This document shows, in pieces, positions 15,699-24,043 of a DNA stretch of 64,000 nucleotides. Below the pieces are notes generated by a model that worked only from the letters and a program-made list of their open reading frames with translations, had not been told where the DNA came from and did no database searches. This stretch comes from Microtetraspora glauca. GTDB taxonomy: Bacteria > Actinomycetota > Actinomycetes > Streptosporangiales > Streptosporangiaceae. Positions within the stretch are counted from its first letter, which is position 1. Every line of letters starts with the position of its first letter. The translations under genes were made by a program, and so were the position numbers. The DNA lies in the NCBI GenBank assembly GCA_001570385.1, contig BBYL01000017.1, forward strand, positions 1-64,000. The letters are read 5' to 3'.

Positions 15699-16718
15699 TC
15701 ACCGTCTCCCCCGGGGGCGCTTGTCGATCGCCCGCGGCTCCGACGCCATGGCCGCGTCGTACTTGCCGTACGCGTCGACGATGTCGCTCACCAGGCGGTG
15801 CCGGACCACATCGGCACTGGTCAGCCTGCTGAAGTGGATGTCGTCGATGCCGTGAAGGATGTTCTGGACGACCTTGAGGCCGCTGTCCTGCCCACCGGGG
15901 AGGTCGATCTGGGTCACGTCACCGGTGACGACGATCTTCGAGTTGAACCCCAGCCGGGTCAGGAACATCTTCATCTGCTCGGGCGAGGTGTTCTGCGCCT
16001 CGTCGAGGATGATGAACGCGTCGTTCAGCGTGCGTCCCCGCATGTACGCCAAGGGGGCGACCTCGATCGTGCCCGCCGACATCAGCCGCGGGATCGAGTC
16101 GGGGTCGAGCATGTCGTGCAGCGCGTCATAGAGCGGCCGCAGGTAGGGGTCGATCTTCTCGTAGAGGGTGCCGGGCAGGAAGCCCAGCCGCTCCCCCGCC
16201 TCGACCGCGGGCCGCGTCAGGATGATGCGGTTGACGTGCTTGTTCTGCAGGGCCTTCACGGCCTTGGCCATCGCGAGGTACGTCTTGCCGGTGCCGGCGG
16301 GGCCGATGCCGAACACGATCGTGTGCTTGTCGATCGCGTCGACGTACCGCTTCTGGTTGACGGTCTTGGGGCGGATCGTCCGGCCGCGCGCGGAGAGGAT
16401 GTCCAAGGACAGCACCTCGGCGGGCCGGTCGCTGGTCATCCGCAGCATCGCGATGCTGCGCTCGACGGAGTCGGTGGTCAGCTCGGCGCCGGAGCCGACG
16501 AGCTCCACCAGCTCCTCGAAGAGCCGCACGACGACGCCGCTCTCCTCCGGAGAACCGGTGATGGTGATCTCGTTGCCGCGCACGTGGATGTCGGCGCGGA
16601 AGGCCTTCTCGATGACCCGCAGCAGCTCGTCACGCGAGCCGAGCAGGCTGATCATCGCCTGTCCCTCGGGGATGAGGACCTTGGCCTGGGTCTTGTTGGT
16701 GGTCTGTGACTCGGACAT
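15699..16718 (-). CDS. phoH: PhoH-family ATPase
   Basis: 339 residues. A KH-like N-terminal region is followed by the PhoH ATPase with Walker A GPAGTGKT (near residue 140), LTRPAVEAGERLGFLPG, Walker B FIILDEAQN, and the conserved TGDVTQIDLP. PhoH proteins are ATP-dependent RNA helicase-like enzymes acting with YbeY in RNA quality control. Downstream ybeY follows after 61 bp, consistent with co-expression. ATG start (MSESQTTNKT). Confidence 0.96.
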   Translation of the reverse strand: MSESQTTNKTQAKVLIPEGQAMISLLGSRDELLRVIEKAFRADIHVRGNEITITGSPEESGVVVRLFEELVELVGSGAELTTDSVERSIAMLRMTSDRPAEVLSLDILSARGRTIRPKTVNQKRYVDAIDKHTIVFGIGPAGTGKTYLAMAKAVKALQNKHVNRIILTRPAVEAGERLGFLPGTLYEKIDPYLRPLYDALHDMLDPDSIPRLMSAGTIEVAPLAYMRGRTLNDAFIILDEAQNTSPEQMKMFLTRLGFNSKIVVTGDVTQIDLPGGQDSGLKVVQNILHGIDDIHFSRLTSADVVRHRLVSDIVDAYGKYDAAMASEPRAIDKRPRGRR

Positions 16719-16771
16719 GGGCGGCCGTTACGGCCTGCTCGCCTCCCTAGTTCCTACGGTCATGCTATCCG

Positions 16772-17116
16772 CTAGCCGGGAGGCCACGTCAGGCTGCGTC
16801 CGCCCAGCACATGTGCGTGAACATGGAACACGGTCTGGCCCGCTCCCAGACCGGTGTTGAACACGACGCGATATCCCGAGTCGGAGACGCCCTCCTGAAG
16901 GGCCACGTCGTGGCATGCTTTGAGCACGTCGTCGGCGAGGCCGTCGTCCGCCTGGGCGAGCGCCGCGGCGTTCTTGTGATGTGACTTGGGGACGACCAGG
17001 ACGTGCGTGGGCGCTTGCGGATTGATGTCGCGGAACGCCAGCGCCCGCTCGGTCTCAAGGATGATGTCGGCGGGGATCTCCCTGGCCACGATCTTGCAGA
17101 ACAGGCAGTCGGTCAC
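16772..17116 (-). CDS. HIT-family protein (histidine triad nucleotide-binding)
   Basis: 114 residues starting VTDCLFCKIVAREIPAD; the zinc Cys pair C4/C7 and the catalytic triad HVHAH (residues 98-102) are present, with GLGAGQTVFHVHAHVLGG as the family signature. HIT hydrolases split AMP from lysyl-AMP-like or phosphoramidate substrates. The GTG start has no ribosome site but a TACGCT -10 on the minus strand ends 8 nt upstream. Longer upstream frames run into the sigma-factor region and are not family-like. Located before phoH as in other actinomycetes. Confidence 0.95.
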   Translation of the reverse strand: MTDCLFCKIVAREIPADIILETERALAFRDINPQAPTHVLVVPKSHHKNAAALAQADDGLADDVLKACHDVALQEGVSDSGYRVVFNTGLGAGQTVFHVHAHVLGGRSLTWPPG

Positions 17117-17124
17117 GATCGAGA

Positions 17125-17130
17125 AGCGTA
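17125..17130 (-). promoter_or_regulatory. Probable -10 element (TACGCT) for leaderless HIT gene
   Basis: On the minus strand TACGCT ends 8 nt before the GTG at 17116. Inferred from spacing and absence of a Shine-Dalgarno sequence. Confidence 0.45.
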
Positions 17131-17237
17131 GCCGTTGCCAATCAGTGATGCCGTTGAAAGATCCCCCGGATAGTGTGAATGTGCGACACTGCACCGACAA
17201 AAACACCCCTAGTGTCGGGCGAGGACACAACTGGGTC

Positions 17238-17843
17238 ATGCCCCCTAATGATTCGGAAGAGCGTAAACCCCCCGGGGAGGACGAGCGTCCTACTGACGTG
17301 ACCACCGAGACCCTCGTGGCCGACAGGTCGCTGGGGGCGGTGCCCGTCGGATGGGATGCCGACATGGCCGTGACCGCGCTGTACAGCGCGCACTATCGGT
17401 CACTCGTGCGTCTCGCCGTGCTGCTGGTCAGAGATGTGGCCAGCGCGGAGGAAGTCGTGCAGGACGCGTTCGTCGCCATCCATGGGGCTTGGCGGCGCCT
17501 GCGGGACACCGACAAGGCACTCGCCTACCTGCGCCAATCGGTCGTGAACCGATCGCGCTCCGTGTTGCGTCATCGCGCCGTCGTGGAGAAGTACGCCCCC
17601 AAGGGGCTTCCTGACGCGCCGAGCGCCGAGAACGGCGCGATCGGCGAGCTTGAGCGATCGGCGGTCATCGAGGCACTGCGCCATCTGCCGACACGGCAAC
17701 GCGAGGCACTGGTCCTGCGCTACTACGGGGATCTGTCCGAGGCCGAGATCGCGCATGCGATGGGCATCAGCAAGGGCGCGGTGAAAAGTCACACGGCCCG
17801 CGGCATGGCCGCCCTGAGGATGGCACTGGAGCAGTTCTCATGA
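17238..17843 (+). CDS. SigE-family ECF RNA polymerase sigma factor
   Basis: 201 residues. A charged N-terminal extension precedes sigma region 2 (ALYSAHYRSLVRLAVLLVRDVASAEEVVQDAFVAIHGAW, about residues 45-85) and region 4 (LRHLPTRQREALVLRYYGDLSEAEIAHAMGISKGAVKSHTARGMAAL, about 145-192). It would direct polymerase to a small regulon after an extracytoplasmic signal. The ATG is chosen as the first Met with family-like sequence; a TAGTGT at 17212-17217 could be a -10. Its TGA overlaps the next ATG, pairing it with a membrane protein that may restrain it. It is on the strand opposite to the surrounding hrcA-era cluster. Confidence 0.88.
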   Translation: MPPNDSEERKPPGEDERPTDVTTETLVADRSLGAVPVGWDADMAVTALYSAHYRSLVRLAVLLVRDVASAEEVVQDAFVAIHGAWRRLRDTDKALAYLRQSVVNRSRSVLRHRAVVEKYAPKGLPDAPSAENGAIGELERSAVIEALRHLPTRQREALVLRYYGDLSEAEIAHAMGISKGAVKSHTARGMAALRMALEQFS

Positions 17844-18517
17844 CCTTCCCCACCGACGACGAGTACGGCGAGTTCCTCCGCCGTGCGATGCGGGCGGAGG
17901 CGGACTCGGTCGTGCCTTCGCCCGAAGGGCTCGACATCATCCGGCGCCGCATCGACGAGCGTGGCGTGCGCGGACTGCGCGGCCTCTTCTGGTGGCGCGT
18001 CGGCGCCGCCGTGGCCGGCGCCGCGCTGGTGGCGGGCACGGTCGTCATGATCGTCCCCGACCTGCGCACCCAGGTGATGCACAGCTCGGTCTCCAACACG
18101 GGCGACGACTCCCGGCTCCCCGACATCTCCTCCATCAACCGCCCCCCGACGGTGCACACCCCGCCCCAGGTCGTCAACAGCCCGCCGTCCCGGAGCGAGG
18201 CCTCGTCCGTGGTGACGCCGAAGGACAGCCCTCCGGCGAAGCCGACGCCGTCCCCGAGTGACCCGTGCGCGACTCCGGCGACGCCGGCCCAGGCCGTCGA
18301 GCCGTACGCGTCGGGCTCCCCGATGTGTCTCACGACGGAGACACCGGCCCCGCCGACCAGCCCGTCCACCGGCCCGAGCCCGAGCCGCACGCCGACCGGC
18401 TGCTCCGGAGGTCAGTGCGGAACGCTTACGCCCAAGCCGTCGCCCTCACCGACGCCCAGCCCGTCGGCGAGTGACGTGGTCACTCCGGAACCCCCCGCGG
18501 AGACGCCCACGCCGTAG
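17840..18517 (+). CDS. Single-pass membrane protein with Pro/Ser-rich exterior, possible anti-sigma partner
   Basis: 225 residues. The first about 50 residues are charged and cytoplasmic (FLRRAMRAEADSVVPSPEGLDIIRRRID), then one transmembrane helix (WWRVGAAVAGAALVAGTVVMIV, about 52-73) and a long Pro/Ser/Thr-rich outside region with a few Cys. There is no HxxxCxxC zinc anti-sigma motif. Coupling to the sigma factor by ATGA suggests a regulator or sensor for it, but that is inference from position. Confidence 0.75.
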   Translation: MTFPTDDEYGEFLRRAMRAEADSVVPSPEGLDIIRRRIDERGVRGLRGLFWWRVGAAVAGAALVAGTVVMIVPDLRTQVMHSSVSNTGDDSRLPDISSINRPPTVHTPPQVVNSPPSRSEASSVVTPKDSPPAKPTPSPSDPCATPATPAQAVEPYASGSPMCLTTETPAPPTSPSTGPSPSRTPTGCSGGQCGTLTPKPSPSPTPSPSASDVVTPEPPAETPTP

Positions 18518-18536
18518 GCGCCGACCGGCGTCGGGA

Positions 18537-18559
18537 GCGGAGCCGTCACACGGCTCCGC
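18537..18559. terminator. Perfect 9-bp stem between convergent genes
   Basis: GCGGAGCCG and CGGCTCCGC flank the loop TCACA, lying just after the membrane protein stop and 3 bp before the rsmE stop. It has no T-run but its site between two 3' ends suggests termination for both strands. Confidence 0.5.
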
Positions 18560-18562
18560 GGA

Positions 18563-19318
18563 TCACCAGCGGCCGCAGCGTGACAGGATCACCGCCGCGG
18601 CGGCCACCCCCGCCGTCGAGGTGCGCAGCACCGTCGGGCCCAGCAGGGTGGGTACGGCTCCCGCCGCCCGGAAGGCGGCGATCTCCTCGTCCGTGATGCC
18701 GCCTTCGGGGCCGACGACCACGACGACGTCGCCGTTCCGCGGCAGGGACAGGCCGGTCAGGGGTTGGGCGGCCTCCTCGTGCAACACGACAGCCAGCTCG
18801 GCCCCGGCGAGCAGTTCGGCCACCTGGGCGGTGCTCGCCTGTTCGGCCACCTCCGGCAGGTGGAAGCGGCGGGCCTGCTTTCCGGCCTCGCGCGCGGTGC
18901 TCCGCCAGCGGGCGAGGGCCTTGGCGGCGCGCTCGCCCTTCCACTGGGTGACGCAGCGCGCCGCGGACCACGGAACGATCACGTCCACGCCCGCCTCGGT
19001 CATCATCTCGACCGCGAGCTCTCCCCTGTCGCCCTTGGGCAGCCCCTGGACCACGACGAGGCGCGGCCGGGCGGCCTCCACGTCGTATCGCCGGAGCACC
19101 TCGGCGGTGAGGGAGTCCTTGGCCACGTCGCCGACCACGCACTCGGCGACCTGGCCGGCGCCGTCCGTCAGGTCGAGCCGCTCCCCCGGGCGCAGCCTCC
19201 GGACGGCGGCCGCGTGCCGCCCCTCGGGACCGTCCAGCAGGACACGATCACCGGGGGCGACGGGCGCGCCACCGGGCAGCACACCGGACAGATCGGCCAG
19301 GAAAACAGGAGCGGTCAT
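18563..19318 (-). CDS. rsmE: 16S rRNA (uracil1498-N3)-methyltransferase RsmE
   Basis: 251 residues. N-terminal PUA-like barrel (VLLDGPEGRHAAAVRRLRPGERLDLTDG) and C-terminal SPOUT domain with the knot motifs VGPEGGITDEE and LLGPTVLRTSTAGVAA. The enzyme methylates U1498 of 16S rRNA with S-adenosylmethionine. It follows dnaJ on the same strand, as in other actinomycetes. Confidence 0.95.
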   Translation of the reverse strand: MTAPVFLADLSGVLPGGAPVAPGDRVLLDGPEGRHAAAVRRLRPGERLDLTDGAGQVAECVVGDVAKDSLTAEVLRRYDVEAARPRLVVVQGLPKGDRGELAVEMMTEAGVDVIVPWSAARCVTQWKGERAAKALARWRSTAREAGKQARRFHLPEVAEQASTAQVAELLAGAELAVVLHEEAAQPLTGLSLPRNGDVVVVVGPEGGITDEEIAAFRAAGAVPTLLGPTVLRTSTAGVAAAAVILSRCGRW

Positions 19319-19345
19319 GGCGTCACCAGGAGCCTGATCATGGTG

Positions 19346-20479
19346 TCAGCGACCGTTGAACGCGTCTCTCAGCCGGGAGAAGAAGCCCTGCTGCCCCGGC
19401 GAGAACTTCCCGGGGGGCCGCTCCTCACCGCGCAGCTTGGACAGCTCTCTGAGCAGCTCTTCCTGCTGCGCGTCGAGCTTCATGGGCGTCTCGACGTTCA
19501 CATGGATGAGCAGGTCGCCCCTGCCGGTCTCGTTGAGGCGCTGGACGCCCCTGCCGTACAGCGGGATGACCTGGCCCGCCTGGGTGCCGGGCCGTACGTC
19601 GATCTCCTCGGTGCCGTCCAGGGTCTCGATCGACAAGATGGTGCCGAGAGCGGCGGCCGTCATCGGGATCTGGACCGTGCAGTGCAGGTCGTCGCCGCGC
19701 CGCTCGAAGATCTGGTGCGGACGCTCGGCGATCTCCAGGAAGAGGTCTCCGGGCGGGCCGCCGCCGGGGCCGATCTCGCCCTCGCCGGCCAGCTGGATGT
19801 GCGTGCCGTCCTCGACGCCCGCGGGGATGCGGACCTTGATCGTACGGCGGGTGCGGACGCGGCCCTCGCCGGAGCACTCGAGGCAGGGGTTGCGGATGAC
19901 GCTGCCGTAGCCACCGCACTGGGGGCACGGCCGCGAGGTCATCACCTGGCCGAGGAAGGAGCGGGTGACCTGCGACACCTCGCCCCGGCCGTGGCACATG
20001 TCACAGGTGTCGGGGTGGGTGCCCGCGGCGGCGCCCGAACCGTGACAGACCTCGCACAGCACGGCCGTGTCGACCACGATCTCGCGGGTGGTGCCGAACG
20101 CGGTCTCCGCCAGGTCGAGCTCGACCCGGATCGTCGCGTTGCGGCCGCGCCTGGCCCGGGAGCGTGGTCCGCGCGAGCCTCCGGCGGAGCCGAAGAAGGC
20201 GTCCATGATGTCACTGAACGGGAATCCCGCGCCGAACCCGCCGGCCCCGGCGCCCGCGCCGGAGCTGAACGGATCGGCTCCGAGGTCGTACATCTGGCGC
20301 TTGTTGGTGTCGGAGAGGACCTCGTAGGCCTGTGTGATCTCCTTGAACCGCTCCTGGGTCTCAGGATCCGGATTGACGTCCGGGTGCAGCTCCCGGGCAA
20401 GACGGCGGTATGCCTTCTTGATCTCTTCCTGGCTGGCGTCCCGCCGCACCCCGAGGGTGCCGTAGTAGTCCTTGGCCAC
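19346..20479 (-). CDS. dnaJ: Chaperone DnaJ
   Basis: 377 residues. N-terminal J domain with HPD (LARELHPDVN), a Gly-rich linker, four CxxCxGxG zinc repeats (CEVCHGSG, CDMCHGRG, CPQCGGYG, CLECSGEG) and the C-terminal substrate domains. It delivers clients to DnaK and stimulates its ATPase. GTG start, directly adjoining the hrcA stop codon, so the two are co-transcribed and both fall under the CIRCE/HrcA control upstream. This matches the second dnaJ copy (dnaJ2) found with hrcA in actinomycetes. Confidence 0.97.
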   Translation of the reverse strand: MAKDYYGTLGVRRDASQEEIKKAYRRLARELHPDVNPDPETQERFKEITQAYEVLSDTNKRQMYDLGADPFSSGAGAGAGGFGAGFPFSDIMDAFFGSAGGSRGPRSRARRGRNATIRVELDLAETAFGTTREIVVDTAVLCEVCHGSGAAAGTHPDTCDMCHGRGEVSQVTRSFLGQVMTSRPCPQCGGYGSVIRNPCLECSGEGRVRTRRTIKVRIPAGVEDGTHIQLAGEGEIGPGGGPPGDLFLEIAERPHQIFERRGDDLHCTVQIPMTAAALGTILSIETLDGTEEIDVRPGTQAGQVIPLYGRGVQRLNETGRGDLLIHVNVETPMKLDAQQEELLRELSKLRGEERPPGKFSPGQQGFFSRLRDAFNGR

Positions 20480-21493
20480 TTATGACCCCGCCAGGATCTG
20501 CCCGACGTAACGCGCGACCGCGCGCACCGCACCCATCGTCACCGGATAGTCCATTCGCGTCGGGCCCAGCACTCCGAGCCGGGCCAGTTCCTTGTCGCCC
20601 GCACCGTATCCCGCGGCCACGATAGAAGTGCCGCGCAGTCCGGTGTAGGGGTTCTCGGAGCCGATCCGGACGGTCAGCCCCGACAGGTCGCCGGTCTCGC
20701 CGAGCAGCCGCATCAGCACGACCTGCTCCTCCAGCGCCTCGAGCACCTCGCGGAGGCCCACGCTGAAGTCGGCGGCCGCCAGGTTGGCGGCACCGGCGAA
20801 AACGATCTTCTCTTCGTGCCGCTCGACCAGGGTCTCCAGCAGCACCGACAGGATGGTGGCGGCCACCGGCCTGTCCTCGGCGGGCAGCCGATCGGGCAGC
20901 TCCGCCACCGTGTCCGGCACCCTGGACAGGCCGCAGCCGTCCAGGCACGCGTTCAGCACGGCGCGCAGGTGAGCGATGCGGTCGTCCGCGACGGTCTCGG
21001 GCAACTCGATCACGCGCTGCTCGACCCGGCCGGTGTTGGTGATCAGCACGAGCATGACGCGCCGCTCCGCCAGCGGCACGATCTCCACGTGGCGGACCGT
21101 GGACCGGGTCAGCGAGGGGTACTGCACCACGGCGACCTGCCGGGTGAGCTGGGCCAGCAGCCGGACCGTCCGCATGACGATCTCGTCCAGGTCCACGGCA
21201 CCGGCGAGGAAGGTCTCGATCGCACGGCGTTCCGCCGCGGACAACGGCTTGACCTGGGAGAGGCGGTCGACGAACAGGCGGTAGCCCTTGTCCGTCGGCA
21301 CCCGTCCCGCACTGGTGTGCGGCTGGTGGATGTAGCCCTGCTCTTCGAGCGCCGCCATGTCGTTTCTGATGGTGGCCGGTGACACGCCGAGGTTGTGCCT
21401 GTCGGCGAGGGCCTTGGACCCCACCGGCTCATTGGTGGACACATAGTCCTCGACGATGGCACGAAGCACGGCCAGCTTGCGTTCGTCGAGCAA
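20480..21493 (-). CDS. hrcA: Heat-inducible transcription repressor HrcA
   Basis: 337 residues. The N-terminus is a winged helix (LDERKLAVLRAIVEDYVSTNEPVGSKALADRHNLGVSPATIRNDM), followed by the GAF-like dimer domain. HrcA represses heat-shock genes by binding CIRCE. The start is TTG, with GGGAGGTGAC 5 nt upstream; the frame is open further but the extra residues are not family-like. A CIRCE element lies 37 bp before the start, indicating autoregulation. Confidence 0.96.
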   Translation of the reverse strand: MLDERKLAVLRAIVEDYVSTNEPVGSKALADRHNLGVSPATIRNDMAALEEQGYIHQPHTSAGRVPTDKGYRLFVDRLSQVKPLSAAERRAIETFLAGAVDLDEIVMRTVRLLAQLTRQVAVVQYPSLTRSTVRHVEIVPLAERRVMLVLITNTGRVEQRVIELPETVADDRIAHLRAVLNACLDGCGLSRVPDTVAELPDRLPAEDRPVAATILSVLLETLVERHEEKIVFAGAANLAAADFSVGLREVLEALEEQVVLMRLLGETGDLSGLTVRIGSENPYTGLRGTSIVAAGYGAGDKELARLGVLGPTRMDYPVTMGAVRAVARYVGQILAGS

Positions 21494-21529
21494 AGTGTCA
21501 CCTCCCTGTGCATCGGGAAACGCGGTGTC

Positions 21530-21554
21530 TGGCACTCCGTGTTCCCGAGTGCCA
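21530..21554 (-). promoter_or_regulatory. CIRCE operator for hrcA-dnaJ
   Basis: TGGCACTC and GAGTGCCA are exact reverse complements separated by 9 nt, the spacing and sequence of the CIRCE heat-shock operator (canonical TTAGCACTC-N9-GAGTGCTAA). It lies upstream of the hrcA TTG. HrcA bound here would shut off hrcA-dnaJ at normal temperature. Confidence 0.93.
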
Positions 21555-21642
21555 AGTGTACGGCTACCGCCCACAGGGTGCGATAACACCAATCCGGCCA
21601 ACCCGGCAAGCCGGTCGCAATCAGCTCACAAGTCGCATTCCT

Positions 21643-21648
21643 TATGGT
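21643..21648 (+). promoter_or_regulatory. Probable -10 element (TATGGT) for leaderless downstream gene
   Basis: TATGGT ends 7 nt before the ATG at 21656 and itself overlaps the alternative ATG at 21644, arguing against that earlier start. Inferred from spacing. Confidence 0.45.
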
Positions 21649-21655
21649 CCGACCC

Positions 21656-22357
21656 ATGACCGAGAATCAGAACCCCCTCCCCGGCGACGTCCGGGGCCCG
21701 TCTTCGCCGTATAACCAGGCCACGCCGTACGGGCAGCCCACGCAGTACGGACAGGGATCGCCGTACGCGCAGGGCACACCGTACCCGCAGGGCGCCTACG
21801 GCACGCCGCCTCCGCAGGGACCCGTGCGGCCCAGGATCCTGTGGATCATCCTGGCCTGGCTGCTCTTCGTCATCCTGATCGTCGTGGGAGTGGCCGGCTT
21901 CGCGGGCGGGCTGACCTCCACCATCAAGGACGCCGCCTCCATCACGACGTTCAAGAGCGGCGAGAAGGTGAACGTCCAACTCGACCCGAAGGACAAGCCG
22001 GCGATCTACGCCTCGTCCGACCAAGCGGGCGATGTCACCTGCAAGGTCGAGGGCGACGCGGGCCTGGACATCAGGCTCACCCAGCCGACCGCCTCCCAGA
22101 CGATCGCGTACGGCGACGCCACGTGGGAGATGGTCTTCCAGATCGGCGTCCCCATCGCGGGCGCCTACAACGTCTCCTGTGAGGGCGATGGCGTCAGGTT
22201 CGGCGTCGGCAAGGAGATCATGGGCAGCGTGGGCAAGCTGGTCGGCGGCACGGTCGCGATGATCGCTCTTCCGGGCGTGGGCTTCCTGATCGCCATCATC
22301 GTCACCATCGTCGTGCTGGTCCGGCGCAGCGGCGCCCGCAAAAGGGCGATGCGCTGA
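21656..22357 (+). CDS. Membrane protein with Pro/Gln/Tyr-rich head, function unknown
   Basis: About 233 residues. A cytoplasmic head rich in PYGQ repeats (residues 1-55) is followed by a transmembrane helix (about 58-88), a beta-rich outside domain of some 100 residues, and a second helix near the C-terminus ending in a basic tail. No catalytic motif is visible. It is divergent from hrcA and shares only a short intergenic region with it. Start at 21656 fits the -10 spacing; 21644 is the alternative. Confidence 0.8.
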   Translation: MTENQNPLPGDVRGPSSPYNQATPYGQPTQYGQGSPYAQGTPYPQGAYGTPPPQGPVRPRILWIILAWLLFVILIVVGVAGFAGGLTSTIKDAASITTFKSGEKVNVQLDPKDKPAIYASSDQAGDVTCKVEGDAGLDIRLTQPTASQTIAYGDATWEMVFQIGVPIAGAYNVSCEGDGVRFGVGKEIMGSVGKLVGGTVAMIALPGVGFLIAIIVTIVVLVRRSGARKRAMR

Positions 22358-22418
22358 CCCGCGCCGGCGTCTGTCCACAGCCTCCGGCGGACTTCCCCGC
22401 GCGGATGCCCGATTTTGC

Positions 22419-22424
22419 TAGCGT
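22419..22424 (+). promoter_or_regulatory. Probable -10 element (TAGCGT) for leaderless DUF3097 gene
   Basis: TAGCGT ends 7 nt before ATG 22432. Inferred from the common spacing seen at other starts in this window. Confidence 0.5.
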
Positions 22425-22431
22425 TCCCGGC

Positions 22432-23247
22432 ATGTATGGGCAGGACGTGCTTTCCGGAGACTGGCGGCGGCCCGGACGGGGGAAGATCCCCCAGGTGCCC
22501 GCGGAGCGGGATCTCGTGGTCGAGGACGCGGAAGGGCGCTTCTGCGGCGCGGTGGTGGCGTGCGACAAGGAGGCCGTCACCCTGGAGGACCGGTTCGGGC
22601 GGCGGCGCGTCTTCCCGCTCGCCCCGGCCGCGTTCCTCCTGGAGGGCAAGCCGGTGACGCTGGTCCGCCCGTCCGAGGCGCCGCGCGGACAGCGGCGCAG
22701 CGCCTCCGGGTCGATCGCCGTCGAGGGACTGCGCGCGCGGGTCGCCAGGGAGAGCCGGATCTACGTGGAAGGCGTCCACGACGCCTCCTTGGTGGAGAAG
22801 ATCTGGGGGCACGACCTCCGGGTCGAGGGCGTCGTCGTCGAGTTCCTCGAAGGGGTCGACGACCTGCCCGCGATCGTCGAGGAGTTCTGCCCGGAACCGG
22901 GCAGGCGGCTCGGCGTGCTGGTGGACCATCTCGTTCCCGGGTCCAAGGAGAGTCGCATCGCCTCCCAGGTGTCCGGGGCGGACGTGCTGATCGTGGGCCA
23001 TCCGTACGTGGACATCTGGCAGGCGGTCAAGCCGTCGGTCCTCGGCATACCGTCCTGGCCCTCCGTGCCGCGGGGGATCCCGTGGAAAGAGGGTGTGATC
23101 GCCGCGCTCGGCTGGCGGATGGACCCCTCGGAGGCATGGCGGCACATCCTCGGCCGTGTGACGGCCTTCACCGACTTGGAACCCGAGCTGCTCGGCCGGG
23201 TCGAAGAGCTGATCGACTTCGTCACGGATCCCGGCGAGGACGGGTGA
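22432..23247 (+). CDS. DUF3097 family protein
   Basis: 271 residues. MYGQDVLSGDWRRP at the N-terminus, an SH3-like early part and a Toprim-like core (IYVEGVHDASLVEKIWGHDLRVEGVVVEFLEGVDDL ... VLVDHLVPGSKESRIA) mark this actinobacterial family of unknown function. The Toprim-like acid pattern hints at nucleic-acid chemistry, but this is not shown. Start chosen at ATG 22432 from family likeness and the -10 spacing; an ATG at 22405 is in frame but precedes the promoter. Confidence 0.9.
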   Translation: MYGQDVLSGDWRRPGRGKIPQVPAERDLVVEDAEGRFCGAVVACDKEAVTLEDRFGRRRVFPLAPAAFLLEGKPVTLVRPSEAPRGQRRSASGSIAVEGLRARVARESRIYVEGVHDASLVEKIWGHDLRVEGVVVEFLEGVDDLPAIVEEFCPEPGRRLGVLVDHLVPGSKESRIASQVSGADVLIVGHPYVDIWQAVKPSVLGIPSWPSVPRGIPWKEGVIAALGWRMDPSEAWRHILGRVTAFTDLEPELLGRVEELIDFVTDPGEDG

Positions 23248-23350
23248 CGAAGCCCGGCCCGGTGCCGGGAAAGGACGAATCCGCCGCGTCTCCCTCGCGG
23301 CAGCAAGGCAAAGCGAACTCCAATCCCTCTACACAGCGAAGGAAGGCCGC

Positions 23351-24043
23351 ATGACTGGCGATCCACGGGAGCCGTACGGAGGCGAGAGCACTCCGGGACA
23401 CGGAGCTCCCGGTCAGGGCGCTCCGGGATACGGCGGGCCCGGTCAGGGCGCTCCGGGATACGGCGGGCCCGGTCACGGGGGTCCGGGATACGGCGCCCCC
23501 GATTACGGGAACCAGGGCTACGGGAACCAGGGCTACGGGAACCAGGACTATGGGACTCCCGGTTACGGCACGCCGGGCTACGGGACTCCCGGTTACGGCG
23601 CACCGGGATACGGGGCCCCGGGATACGGCGCACCCGTTCACGGCCCGGCCGGGCCGCACGTGCCCGGGCAGTACGGCCCGCGTCCCGGCACCGACGACAC
23701 CAACATGGCGATGCTGGCCCACCTGGCCGGCCTGGGGAACCTCATCGCCTGGCCGCTGGGTTCCGTCGGCTCACTGGTGATCTACATGACGAAGAAGGAC
23801 CAGTCGCCGTACGTCCGGGACCAGGCGGCCGAGGCGCTGAACTTCTGGATCACCGGCACGATCGCCTTCGTCACGGTGACCGTGTTGTCGTTCATCCTGT
23901 CGTTCGTCCTCGTGGGAGTCATCGGGTTCCTGCTCCTCCCGGTCATCTGGCTCTACACGCTGGTGATGGGGATCATGGGCTCGATGGCCGCCAACCGGGG
24001 CGAGAGCTACCGCTATCCGATGACGATCCGGCTCATCACCTGA
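23351..24043 (+). CDS. DUF4870 membrane protein with long Gly-Tyr repeat head
   Basis: 230 residues. Residues 1-100 are tandem 4-6-residue units such as G-Y-G-x-P and G-Y-G-N-Q; residues 115-225 form the DUF4870/Tic20-like domain with three or four helices (MAMLAHLAGLGNLIAWPLGSVGSLVIYM, FWITGTIAFVTVTVLSFILSF). Function unknown. Good ribosome site GAAGGAAGG before the ATG. The stop codon TGA directly abuts the stop of the convergent hemW gene. Confidence 0.88.
   Translation: MTGDPREPYGGESTPGHGAPGQGAPGYGGPGQGAPGYGGPGHGGPGYGAPDYGNQGYGNQGYGNQDYGTPGYGTPGYGTPGYGAPGYGAPGYGAPVHGPAGPHVPGQYGPRPGTDDTNMAMLAHLAGLGNLIAWPLGSVGSLVIYMTKKDQSPYVRDQAAEALNFWITGTIAFVTVTVLSFILSFVLVGVIGFLLLPVIWLYTLVMGIMGSMAANRGESYRYPMTIRLIT
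23399..23640 (+). repeat. Minisatellite coding for the Gly-Tyr repeats
   Basis: The DNA encoding the head of the DUF4870 protein is tandemly repeated, with units such as GGTCAGGGCGCTCCGGGATA and shorter GGATACGGC/GGCTACGGG units. Copy number in such coding repeats often changes by slippage without breaking the frame. Confidence 0.75.
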
